Assembly (NCBI RefSeq): GCF_036962705.1
Contig: NZ_JBALOQ010000013.1
Span: 124,001 to 188,000 of the forward strand
Source of the DNA: Ferdinandcohnia sp036962705
Lineage (GTDB): Bacteria > Bacillota > Bacilli > Bacillales > Bacillaceae_L
Length of the DNA stretch: 64,000 nucleotides
Direction: 5' to 3'
The notes beneath the pieces are model-generated. The model made no database searches. It was not told the origin of the DNA and saw nothing but the letters and a program-made list of their open reading frames with translations. The position numbers were made by a program, and so were the translations under genes. This document shows, one piece after another, positions 26,792 through 34,656 of the stretch (its first letter is position 1; every line of letters starts with the position of its first letter).

Positions 26792-26816
26792 AAGACTCAA
26801 CCATAGGTCAAGTCTT
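26792..26816 (-). terminator. Terminator of the spo0B-obg-pheB-pheA operon
   Basis: AAGACT..ACC / GGT..AGTCTT overlapping the pheA stop codon, followed on the minus strand by TTATTTTTTTC. Confidence 0.75.
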
Positions 26817-27669
26817 ACATTCGATAATATGGATAGCTTCCTAACACAGTAACCCCACTTCCTAGTGCCTCTAATTCAGCAATGCTACTTGGGATTAGAA
26901 TTTCATCCATTTTTTGTTCAATATCAATTAAAAAGAAGTAATTACCAAGACCGGTTTTCATAGGTCTTGATTCGATTCTTGATAAATTTAATTTTCGCCA
27001 TGCAAATACTGATAATACCTGATGTAATGCTCCGGCTTGGTCTGACGGCAATGTAACCATTAAAGTTGTTTTATTACCTGTACTGTCTTTCGTGATATCT
27101 AAATCCAGCATCTCTTTATGAAGGACAACAAATCGAGTATGATTGTTATCAAAATCGTGGATATCATTTCTAACAACCGTTAAACCATATTCCTCTGCAG
27201 CAAATGAGTTTGCAATCGCTGCTAGCTTTTGATGAGGATGCTCACTAACAAATTTAGCTGCAGCACCAGTTGAACTAGCTTCAATCGGCTGTATATTCGG
27301 ATAGCTATTGTATAAAAATTTATGACACTGTGCAATCGCATGGGGATGTGAATAAATTCCTTCGACTCTTTCCCAATCGTTTGTATTCTCCGGGTGCACC
27401 ATTAAATGTTGTTTAATCGGAATAATCACTTCACCGACAATTTTCAATTGCTTTTCATGAATTAGATAGTCAATCGTTAAATTTACAGTTCCTTCAATTG
27501 TATTTTCAATTGGTACAACAGCTACATCGACTTCCCCGTTTTCCACTGCATCAATACATGCAGGAATTGTACGATATGGTTTGTTTTCCATACTAGGAAA
27601 AATTGCCGCTACTGCTTGAGCTGTGAATGTTGCGTTTGGTCCTAAAAATCCTACGTTTTTAATATTCAT
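26815..27669 (-). CDS. pheA: Prephenate dehydratase
   Basis: Converts prephenate to phenylpyruvate in phenylalanine synthesis. 284 residues. The catalytic domain (about 1-180) contains GPNATFTAQAV, NTIEGTVNLTIDYL and the SSTGAAAKFV region. The C-terminal ACT domain has the phenylalanine-binding motifs GALHQVL and ESRPMKTGLGNYFF, so feedback inhibition is expected. It lies 11 bp after pheB. Confidence 0.97.
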   Translation of the reverse strand: MNIKNVGFLGPNATFTAQAVAAIFPSMENKPYRTIPACIDAVENGEVDVAVVPIENTIEGTVNLTIDYLIHEKQLKIVGEVIIPIKQHLMVHPENTNDWERVEGIYSHPHAIAQCHKFLYNSYPNIQPIEASSTGAAAKFVSEHPHQKLAAIANSFAAEEYGLTVVRNDIHDFDNNHTRFVVLHKEMLDLDITKDSTGNKTTLMVTLPSDQAGALHQVLSVFAWRKLNLSRIESRPMKTGLGNYFFLIDIEQKMDEILIPSSIAELEALGSGVTVLGSYPYYRM

Positions 27670-27680
27670 CTGCTTCTCCC

Positions 27681-28121
27681 CTAAGCTCCTGTTCCAAGTA
27701 TTTCAACTTTATCTACGAATTCGAGTTTTCGAAGTTTAGCAAGGAGGTCAGTTACTTCACCATGCATGCCTGATGTATTTAATGAGAGTGTTACGTTCGC
27801 TTTTCCCCTAAGTGGAATTGTTTGGTGGATTGTTAACACATTACAACCGGTGTCTGCAACAGTTCTTAATAATTGTGAAAGTGTACCAGATCGGTCCTCC
27901 AGATGAAAAAACAATGAAATAATTTTTTCTTTAACCGTTGTGTGAAAAGGAAAGACAGTGTCTTTGTATTTGTAATAAGCACTTCTGCTCAAGTCTACTT
28001 TTTGTGTAGCTTCTGCAATTGACTGTGCTTGCCCACTGTCTAATAATTCCTTGGCGTCTAAGGTTTTACGGACCGCTTCTGGAAGTACATCCTCACGAAC
28101 AAGATAGAATTTGCCATCCAT
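27681..28121 (-). CDS. pheB: ACT domain protein PheB
   Basis: 146 residues from ATG 28121 (MDGKFYLVREDVLPEAV), which follows GGGGGAG at good spacing; the longer frame from a GTG inside that site is less likely. An N-terminal HTH-like segment (EATQKVDLSRSAYYKYKDTV) precedes a C-terminal ACT domain (about 70-145, EDRSGTLSQLLRTVADTG). Named from the B. subtilis obg-pheB-pheA operon; its biochemical role is uncertain and may be amino-acid sensing. Confidence 0.92.
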   Translation of the reverse strand: MDGKFYLVREDVLPEAVRKTLDAKELLDSGQAQSIAEATQKVDLSRSAYYKYKDTVFPFHTTVKEKIISLFFHLEDRSGTLSQLLRTVADTGCNVLTIHQTIPLRGKANVTLSLNTSGMHGEVTDLLAKLRKLEFVDKVEILGTGA

Positions 28122-28149
28122 GAAAGCTACTCCCCCCACATACTTCTCT

Positions 28150-29436
28150 TTATTCTATAAATTCAAATTCATATTCGAGTAATTTTACGATGTCCCCGTG
28201 TTTTGCACCTTTTTCACGAAGGGCGTCATCGATTCCCATTCCCCTTAGCTGGCGGGCAAATCGTTTTACAGACTCATCCCTTGAAAAGTCCGTCATTTTA
28301 AAGAGTTTTTCAACTCGTTCCCCAGAAATTACAAATGAGCCATCACTTTCACGTGAAATCACAAAATCCACTTCTTCTTTTTCGTGACGGTACATTACGC
28401 GATGAGTACTTGTATCTTCCTCCACCTCAAGTGGAAATTCTGGAGTTGTTTCAAGTAAGTCGGCAATGGTAAATAACAAGTCACGAAGGCCTTGTCTCGT
28501 TATTGCCGAAATCGGAAAAATTTTCACATCATCCTGAAGCTTCTCTTTAAATACTTTTAAATTTTCTTCTGCCTCAGGAATATCCATTTTATTGGCAACA
28601 ATAATTTGCGGACGTTCAGTTAAGCGAAGATTGTACTCTTTTAATTCCTGATTTATCGTGCAATAATCTTCGTAAGGATCGCGCCCTTCCATTGCAGACA
28701 TATCAATGACATGAACAATGACTCTTGTTCTTTCAATATGCCGTAAAAATTGATGTCCGAGGCCAACACCTTGGTGTGCTCCTTCAATTAGACCTGGAAG
28801 ATCGGCCATCACAAAGCTGCGTCCATCTTCAGTTTCCACAACTCCAAGGTTTGGTACAATCGTAGTAAAATGATATTCTGCAATCTTTGGTTTTGCGGCT
28901 GAAACAACGGATAAAAGGGTTGATTTTCCTACGCTTGGAAATCCAACTAGACCAACGTCAGCTAATACTTTTAATTCAAGTCTTACATAACGCTCCAGTC
29001 CAGGCTCACCATTTTCAGCGATTTCCGGAGCAGGATTGGCAGGTGTCGCAAATCGGGAGTTCCCTCTTCCTCCACGGCCACCTTTAGCAATGACTGCTCT
29101 TTGACCATGCTGTGTTAAATCCGCAATGACCACACCTGTATCATCATCTGTTACGACGGTTCCAGGTGGAACCTTTACAATCATCGGCTCCGCATTTTTA
29201 CCATGCTGATTTTTAGACATTCCGTGTTCTCCACGCTTTGCCTTGAAATGACGTTGATAACGGAAATCCATCAGGGTTCTTAGTCCTTCTTCTACCTCAA
29301 ATATGACGTCAGCACCTTTCCCGCCATCTCCACCTGCTGGTCCGCCCATTGGAACATACTTTTCACGACGGTATGCAACCATTCCGTTACCACCGTCACC
29401 ACCTTTTACATACACTTTGACTTGATCAACAAACAT
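28150..29436 (-). CDS. obg: GTPase ObgE/CgtA
   Basis: Essential ribosome-associated GTPase, 428 residues as in B. subtilis. The N-terminal glycine-rich Obg fold (1-158) contains MFVDQVKVYVKGGDGGNG. The G domain (about 159-330) has G1 GFPSVGKSTL, G3 DLPGLIEGA and G4 NKMD. The C-terminal OCT domain runs from about 345 to 428. In Bacillus it links to stress and sporulation signalling and sits beside spo0B, as here. Confidence 0.98.
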   Translation of the reverse strand: MFVDQVKVYVKGGDGGNGMVAYRREKYVPMGGPAGGDGGKGADVIFEVEEGLRTLMDFRYQRHFKAKRGEHGMSKNQHGKNAEPMIVKVPPGTVVTDDDTGVVIADLTQHGQRAVIAKGGRGGRGNSRFATPANPAPEIAENGEPGLERYVRLELKVLADVGLVGFPSVGKSTLLSVVSAAKPKIAEYHFTTIVPNLGVVETEDGRSFVMADLPGLIEGAHQGVGLGHQFLRHIERTRVIVHVIDMSAMEGRDPYEDYCTINQELKEYNLRLTERPQIIVANKMDIPEAEENLKVFKEKLQDDVKIFPISAITRQGLRDLLFTIADLLETTPEFPLEVEEDTSTHRVMYRHEKEEVDFVISRESDGSFVISGERVEKLFKMTDFSRDESVKRFARQLRGMGIDDALREKGAKHGDIVKLLEYEFEFIE

Positions 29437-29470
29437 GTCTTACCTCCGGTTATCTATGCACTTAAAACGT

Positions 29471-30010
29471 TCATGCAATATGTAATGTTATACTTACTTC
29501 TTCACTATGTACTTTGTATTCTGTTAGTTTCGGGAATTGTTCTGTTTGGCTCATCGTAGTTAGCCAATTTGTTAGGTTTTCCCTATTTTTTAGTATTCCA
29601 CTAAAATCAAAAAAGAAACGAGTTTCCTCTGTTGAACAGTCTATCGTGAGAGATAAATGATTTTCTCCCAAATCATCTACTGCTTCTTCAAGTATGGCAA
29701 AAAATTGCGTGGTCCATTCTGTTAAATTCATATCTTGGTTAGATAAGTTTCGAATATCACCGACAAGATCATAGTCTAATTGAAATTTATGTGAATCCCA
29801 ATTAAAAGTCATGATAAGTGCAGCAAAGGTTGGAATTTGTAAATTTGTGAAATGTGTTTCATTTTGAGCGTCTATTACAATTTCTTCGATAATGGTCTTA
29901 ACCCGATCTAGCTTATTTAATGTGATATTACCTTTGATTAATTGTATTTTATTTAGCCAATCATGACGTGTATGTTTTAATACATCAATCGTACTCCAAT
30001 TTTTATTCAT
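29471..30010 (-). CDS. spo0B: Sporulation initiation phosphotransferase Spo0B
   Basis: Passes phosphate from Spo0F to Spo0A in the phosphorelay. 179 residues from ATG 30010 (MNKNWSTIDVLKH), which has AGGGGA at ideal spacing; a TTG seven codons upstream lies before that site and is unlikely. The phospho-accepting histidine is in HTRHDWLNKIQLIKGN (His16 with this start), followed by the helical dimerisation hairpin and a degenerate kinase-like C-terminal domain. Confidence 0.93.
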   Translation of the reverse strand: MNKNWSTIDVLKHTRHDWLNKIQLIKGNITLNKLDRVKTIIEEIVIDAQNETHFTNLQIPTFAALIMTFNWDSHKFQLDYDLVGDIRNLSNQDMNLTEWTTQFFAILEEAVDDLGENHLSLTIDCSTEETRFFFDFSGILKNRENLTNWLTTMSQTEQFPKLTEYKVHSEEVSITLHIA

Positions 30011-30044
30011 GTCATTTCCCCTAAAATTCAAATCTTGTCTAAAA

Positions 30045-30050
30045 ATTATA
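30045..30050 (-). promoter_or_regulatory. Extended -10 promoter of spo0B-obg
   Basis: TGATATAAT on the minus strand (TATAAT is the complement of 30045-30050) with a TG extension and no good -35 box. It lies 35 bp upstream of the spo0B start. Confidence 0.55.
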
Positions 30051-30107
30051 TCAAACCTTGAAAAATAACACTACATTCTAAACGTACGATTTTTGATAAA
30101 AAATAAA

Positions 30108-30129
30108 ACTCTAACCATGTGGTTAGAGT
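30108..30129 (-). terminator. Terminator of rplU-prp-rpmA
   Basis: ACTCTAACC / GGTTAGAGT with a 4-nt loop; on the minus strand it is followed by TTTATTTTTTATC. It lies 11 bp after rpmA. Confidence 0.9.
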
Positions 30130-30140
30130 TTCATGTACGA

Positions 30141-30434
30141 TTACGCTTCTTGCGCAGCTGGATATACACTTACTTGTTTGCGGTCACGGCCTAAACGCTC
30201 AAATTTAACGACTCCGTCAACTTTTGCGAATAGAGTGTCGTCACCACCACGGCCAACGTTTACTCCTGGATAGATTTTAGTACCGCGTTGACGGTATAAA
30301 ATGGATCCACCAGTAACGAATTGACCATCAGCACGTTTTGCACCAAGACGTTTCGCGATTGAATCACGACCGTTCTTTGTACTACCTACCCCTTTTTTAG
30401 AAGCGAAGAATTGAAGGTCTAATCTTACGAACAT
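30141..30434 (-). CDS. rpmA: 50S ribosomal protein L27
   Basis: 97 residues with ASKKGVGSTKNGRDS near the N-terminus and the conserved KIYPG...GRGGDDTLFA. It has the Firmicutes N-terminal extension MFVRLDLQFF before ASKKG, which the Prp protease removes between FF and A; prp is the preceding gene. AGGAGG ribosome site. Confidence 0.98.
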   Translation of the reverse strand: MFVRLDLQFFASKKGVGSTKNGRDSIAKRLGAKRADGQFVTGGSILYRQRGTKIYPGVNVGRGGDDTLFAKVDGVVKFERLGRDRKQVSVYPAAQEA

Positions 30435-30462
30435 TGTTGTCCACCTCCTATATTTGAATGTT

Positions 30463-30789
30463 TTATGATTGAATTTTCATATATTGTCCATAATCAAGTT
30501 CAATCGTTTGTAAGGATACAAGCATTCCTTCTAGAAGAAGCTGTACCTTTTCCTCATTTGCCTCATCCTCAAGAGGAGGAATTTGACAGCGGAGGAAACC
30601 ATTTTTCTCTTGCTCCAATATCGGCTCTACTTTACATAAAGCATATATGGAATTAATGGTACCAAAAGCAACAGCTGAGGCACCTGCACAAACGATATCC
30701 TTACCAGGAACATCATACTCGGCATGTCCACTCATTGTGAATGAATCGATTCTACCAAAACTATTACGGTTAATAGTTACTTTTATCAT
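30463..30789 (-). CDS. prp: Ribosomal-processing cysteine protease Prp
   Basis: 108 residues (YsxB family). It cuts the N-terminal extension of L27, which is essential for ribosome function in Firmicutes. The catalytic pair is His22 (in SGHAEY) and Cys34 (in DIVCAGAS). It sits between rplU and rpmA as in other Firmicutes, 11 bp from rplU and 28 bp from rpmA. Confidence 0.95.
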   Translation of the reverse strand: MIKVTINRNSFGRIDSFTMSGHAEYDVPGKDIVCAGASAVAFGTINSIYALCKVEPILEQEKNGFLRCQIPPLEDEANEEKVQLLLEGMLVSLQTIELDYGQYMKIQS

Positions 30790-30800
30790 GATAGTAAGCC

Positions 30801-31109
30801 TTATGCGTTGATTTTTTCGATTGTAACTTTAGTGTAAGGTTGACGGTGACCTTGCTTTTTACGGTAGTTCTTTTTAGCCTTGTATTTGAAAACAGTGATC
30901 TTCTTAGCGCGACCTTGTTTTTCAATTTTAGCTGTAACAGTTGCACCTTCGACAGTTGGGCTACCAACTTTTACGTTTTCGCCACCTACGAATAAAACCT
31001 TGTCAAATGTAACTGTTCCACCTTGTTCTACGTCAAGCTTTTCAACATAGATTTCTTGGCCTTCTTGAACTTTGATTTGCTTACCGCCAGTTTCAATAAT
31101 TGCGTACAT
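30801..31109 (-). CDS. rplU: 50S ribosomal protein L21
   Basis: 102 residues, standard length. It begins MYAIIETGGKQIKVQEG and ends YTKVTIEKINA, and contains YKAKKNYRKKQGHRQPYT. First gene of rplU-prp-rpmA, preceded by an L21 leader. AGGAGG lies upstream of the ATG. Confidence 0.98.
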   Translation of the reverse strand: MYAIIETGGKQIKVQEGQEIYVEKLDVEQGGTVTFDKVLFVGGENVKVGSPTVEGATVTAKIEKQGRAKKITVFKYKAKKNYRKKQGHRQPYTKVTIEKINA

Positions 31110-31111
31110 AC

Positions 31112-31222
31112 TTGCACCTCCTAATAATTTGGACTAAGACTCGCCAATACACAGGCGCTCCATTAATGGAAACTTAAAGACCTGGAATGTGCGGTTGTAG
31201 CAGTGGGTGCTACAAACAATAA
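31112..31222 (-). promoter_or_regulatory. Ribosomal protein L21 leader
   Basis: Leader between promoter and rplU with paired segments such as TTGTAGCACC / ACTGCTACAA, and CGCCTGTGTATTGGCG, ending just before AGGAGG. Position and pattern fit the known Bacillales L21 leader, thought to mediate autoregulation. Confidence 0.75.
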
Positions 31223-31229
31223 CATGAAA

Positions 31230-31258
31230 ATATTATCACAAAGACAATGCGGAGTCAA
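31230..31258 (-). promoter_or_regulatory. Sigma-A type promoter of rplU-prp-rpmA
   Basis: TTGACT (complement of 31253-31258), 17-bp spacer, TAATAT (complement of 31230-31235). Confidence 0.75.
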
Positions 31259-31279
31259 CATGAATTATGAATGGTCAAA

Positions 31280-32755
31280 CTAGGAAAGATTATTTAGTCT
31301 TGCTTTAATTTCATCGTCACTACCCATTTGTCTAATAGTATAATTATGTCGTAGTGAAGTTAATTTGGTTATGTAGATTTTAAAGGACAAGACATCTTCT
31401 AATCTTTTCTTGTGCTCGTTATGATCTCCCTGAAAAACATGTGCCACTTCTTCAGTTGCTTCTATCCAGACAGCCTCATGGTCCTTCCCTTGATGCTCCC
31501 AAAGCTCACGTTCAAGCTTAAAGACAACAGTTTCTGCAGAATCAATCCGACCAGTACCTGAACAGGTTGGACAGTTCGTCTGCAAAATAGCGGACAAATT
31601 TTTTCTTGTTTTTTTACGAGTAATTTCTAAAATACCAAGTGAAGTAAAACCATGAATTGTCACCCGATTTCTATCTTCCTTAGCTACAGATCGCAAAGCT
31701 TGAATTACTTTTTGTTGTTCATCATTTAGCTTCATATCGATAAAATCAATCAAGATAATGCCACTAATATCACGCATCATTAACTGATAAGCAATTTCCT
31801 TTGCCGCAGTTATATTTGTTTTAAACACAGTATCTCGTAAATTATCTTTTCCTTGAAATTTACCAGTATTTACGTCAATAATCGTTAAAGCTTCCGTTTG
31901 TTCAATTAACAAATAGGCACCGTTGTTAAGCCACACAACAGATTTGAGACCTCGTTCAATTTCCTTCTCAATCCCATAAAAAGAAAAAATATCTTCTTTC
32001 CCTCGATAAAAGGAGACCTTTTCTTCACCTAATTGTTCCTTTAACTGTCGAAAACCTTCTACATCATCAATCACAATTTCTTTAATATTTTCAAGCCGAT
32101 GTTCAAGTAGAATTTTATCCACTAGATTATTTGCATCAAATAACAGGCTAGGTGGCTTGAGCTTTTTGTATTGGTCTTGTAATGATTTATATCTTCTTCG
32201 TCCAAATTCAAGCTCCTTCAAAATTTTTGCTTCTTCTTGATGTTCACAAGCGGTTCGAATAATTAGTCCCTCTTGATTTTGAAGATATGTTTGTCCAAAC
32301 TTTCGCCATCTATCCCTTTCTTCTTCCTCTTTCATTTTCCTAGATACCGCCACATAATTTCCAAAGGGCAAATAGACAAGGGAAGCACCAGGAAATTCAA
32401 TTATGCCAGTTAATTTAGGGCCTTTTCGCTCTGCCCCCTCTTTCGTGACCTGGACAATGATTTCCTCACCTTGTCTAACAAATTGAGATATGCTTTTTTC
32501 TTTTTCATTAGGGGATGATTGATGATAAGCCGCAAGCTGTTCTCGTCCGATATAACCGTTCCTGCCTAAGCCAATATCGACAAAAGCTGCCTGCATACCT
32601 GGAAGGACATCAATCACACGTCCCTTATATATATTTCCGACGATTTCTTTATGCTTTGGTTGTTGGATATTTAATTCAAGAATCTTATTTCCCTCTACCA
32701 CTGCTACACGCTTTTCACTAGTTTTTACATTTATTATAATTGTTTTCAAACTCAT
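31280..32755 (-). CDS. rng: Ribonuclease G/E family endoribonuclease
   Basis: 491 residues. The N-terminal S1-type RNA-binding segment has GNIYKGRVIDVLPGMQAAFVD, and a DNase I-like catalytic domain follows (TIIDVNTGKF, IILIDFIDM with the metal-binding Asp residues). The zinc-link CPTC in NCPTCSGTGR is near the C-terminus. It processes rRNA and mRNA. B. subtilis itself lacks an RNase E/G, relying on RNase Y, but other Bacillaceae carry this gene between rplU and spoIVFB, as here. The ATG follows GAGG. Confidence 0.95.
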   Translation of the reverse strand: MSLKTIIINVKTSEKRVAVVEGNKILELNIQQPKHKEIVGNIYKGRVIDVLPGMQAAFVDIGLGRNGYIGREQLAAYHQSSPNEKEKSISQFVRQGEEIIVQVTKEGAERKGPKLTGIIEFPGASLVYLPFGNYVAVSRKMKEEEERDRWRKFGQTYLQNQEGLIIRTACEHQEEAKILKELEFGRRRYKSLQDQYKKLKPPSLLFDANNLVDKILLEHRLENIKEIVIDDVEGFRQLKEQLGEEKVSFYRGKEDIFSFYGIEKEIERGLKSVVWLNNGAYLLIEQTEALTIIDVNTGKFQGKDNLRDTVFKTNITAAKEIAYQLMMRDISGIILIDFIDMKLNDEQQKVIQALRSVAKEDRNRVTIHGFTSLGILEITRKKTRKNLSAILQTNCPTCSGTGRIDSAETVVFKLERELWEHQGKDHEAVWIEATEEVAHVFQGDHNEHKKRLEDVLSFKIYITKLTSLRHNYTIRQMGSDDEIKARLNNLS

Positions 32756-32809
32756 AATCCTCGCTTTTACGTTACGCTTTCTTTTTTTAATGTAACCTAT
32801 CTGGCAACG

Positions 32810-33676
32810 TCAATACAAGTAGAGAAGCTCGCCAACCGGTTGCGTAATCTTTTTATCATTAAAATAGGCGTATAAAAGCTCGTTTTCATCAAGAGGCTGC
32901 TGGTTTTCTCCATCCTTTTGAATCACAATTGGATGCTTACATCCCCGTTGAAACATCGATAGAACGGTATAAACCATCACTGCTTCATCTACTACCAATG
33001 GCTTTAGTTTCGTAAAGGTATCTTGCTTTCCATAGTAGCGCTCTAGCAAGAACCTCATAAACACGAAATGACGCTTCCTCCATTCCATAATAATCGAGAA
33101 TATTAGGAAGGTGAGGATGACCCAGAGATTAAGATTATTAGGACTATAGATTAACATTCCAATTAAAATGATCACCGCGACTAAGCTTGATACCAAAAGC
33201 ATTCGTTTATGCGCTTCAAAAAAGGAATGCCTATAAGAGAAAAACAAATATAGAAGTTTCCCTCCATCTAACGGCCATATCGGTAGAAGATTAAAGAAAA
33301 AGATGACTGCATTATGATAAAGAAATAGATCGAAGGTTTTTTCAGATATGACAGAACCAACTGTTAAAAAATACGCAACTGCCACCATCCAAATATGCTG
33401 AAAAGGTCCTGCTAAAATAACAAAGAGCTCCTCCTTCAAAGGACGATTTCCGTGTTCATCCATCTCAGCCACACCACCAAATGGAAGGAGCTGAATTTTT
33501 TTTATTCTCCATGAAAAAAAATGGGCACATGCAGCATGTCCCATTTCATGGACCAGTATGATAAAAAATAGCATCAATAGCTCTCTAAAGTGTGCAGTAA
33601 CGACTGCCACTCCAACAATGAGCCAAAGTAATGGATGTATTTCAATTTTTCTGAGGAGTTTTAAGTATTTATTCAA
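32810..33676 (-). CDS. spoIVFB: Stage IV sporulation intramembrane metalloprotease SpoIVFB
   Basis: 288-residue site-2-protease-type enzyme that cleaves pro-sigma-K in the outer forespore membrane. The zinc motif is VHEMGHAACAH and the third ligand lies in IWPLDGGKL. About six membrane segments fill the first 200 residues, and a CBS-like cytoplasmic C-terminal part follows. Its start overlaps the end of spoIVFA by 8 bases, giving coupled synthesis with its regulator. Confidence 0.96.
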   Translation of the reverse strand: MNKYLKLLRKIEIHPLLWLIVGVAVVTAHFRELLMLFFIILVHEMGHAACAHFFSWRIKKIQLLPFGGVAEMDEHGNRPLKEELFVILAGPFQHIWMVAVAYFLTVGSVISEKTFDLFLYHNAVIFFFNLLPIWPLDGGKLLYLFFSYRHSFFEAHKRMLLVSSLVAVIILIGMLIYSPNNLNLWVILTFLIFSIIMEWRKRHFVFMRFLLERYYGKQDTFTKLKPLVVDEAVMVYTVLSMFQRGCKHPIVIQKDGENQQPLDENELLYAYFNDKKITQPVGELLYLY

Positions 33677-34448
33677 ATTTTATCACCTGTATCGGATCAA
33701 TAAATGTTTCACCTTGCTTTATTGCAAAATAATATGTTCCTTTGTTTTCGCCTTCTGGATCTTGTACTTTACCAACCTCTTGGCCTGTTTCTACGTAATC
33801 ATAGAGCTTTACATCAACCGACCCTAGATTTCCATACCAAGTTTCAGAGCCATCACTATGCTGAATAACAACTGTTTTGCCGAGATCGCCTTTAACCGCT
33901 ACTTCGGTAACATTTCCTGCATTCATTGCTTCTACAACCTTGCTATCTGTTTCAACCATAATTCCTTGGCCATTCGCTTCAAAGGTTTCTGTCACTTTAC
34001 CAGCTGCAGGAAGTGCATATTTACCAGGAGTCCGGGTATCGCTCTTTTCTTTATTTTGATTAATTGGAATTAAGGCAAGTGGACTGCCAAACGTATCTTT
34101 ATACCATTCTGTAACGGCCGCAAATTGAAATTCAGTTTCCATCGTACTTGATACAAAATGCCGGACATTCTCAAATGTCGGAGACTGATTTTTAAATACA
34201 ATGCCTATCGATAATACAAGAATTGCAGAGAGTAATATTTTAAAAAGAAAAACTTCCTTTCGAAACAGGGGATGCCCACCTTCTCCTGGACCACCACCAT
34301 CGATAGATGTGTATGTACTGCCCCCGTATCGTTCCTCATCACTTGCTAAAAAGGAAGGAGCTGCTTTTCGGGAGTTTGCTGGGGTGGGGTATCTCTCACG
34401 CTTTCGCTTTTCAATCCGCCTTCTAATTTCTTTGGCTCGATTACTCAT
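33669..34448 (-). CDS. spoIVFA: Stage IV sporulation protein FA
   Basis: 259 residues: a basic cytoplasmic N-terminus (IRRRIEKRKRERYP), one membrane segment (about 67-87) and an outer M23/LytM-type domain (about 150-255) without a clear full zinc site. It holds SpoIVFB inactive until SpoIVB cleaves it. A possible sigma-E -10 (CATACAGT, complement of 34513-34520) lies upstream, with a weak -35. In B. subtilis it is next to minD; here the large bpr gene lies between. Confidence 0.93.
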   Translation of the reverse strand: MSNRAKEIRRRIEKRKRERYPTPANSRKAAPSFLASDEERYGGSTYTSIDGGGPGEGGHPLFRKEVFLFKILLSAILVLSIGIVFKNQSPTFENVRHFVSSTMETEFQFAAVTEWYKDTFGSPLALIPINQNKEKSDTRTPGKYALPAAGKVTETFEANGQGIMVETDSKVVEAMNAGNVTEVAVKGDLGKTVVIQHSDGSETWYGNLGSVDVKLYDYVETGQEVGKVQDPEGENKGTYYFAIKQGETFIDPIQVIKFE

Positions 34449-34610
34449 ATTTTCACATCATTCCTTGTCCATATTATTTGTACAAGTTTATGACTGAAGG
34501 ACTTTACTTATGACTGTATGAAGCTTTTTATCTATTAATTTTGAGTATTGTTAACCCTAAACGGTAAACCTGAAATTGGGGGTTTTCTGCTGAATAAGTT
34601 ATCAATAAAA

Positions 34611-34638
34611 AGAAGGATGAGGTTTCCCACATCCTTCT
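34611..34638 (-). terminator. Terminator of bpr
   Basis: AGAAGGATG / CATCCTTCT with a 10-nt loop, followed on the minus strand by TTTTTATTG. Confidence 0.85.
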
Positions 34639-34656
34639 TTCTACTACATTTTTTTA

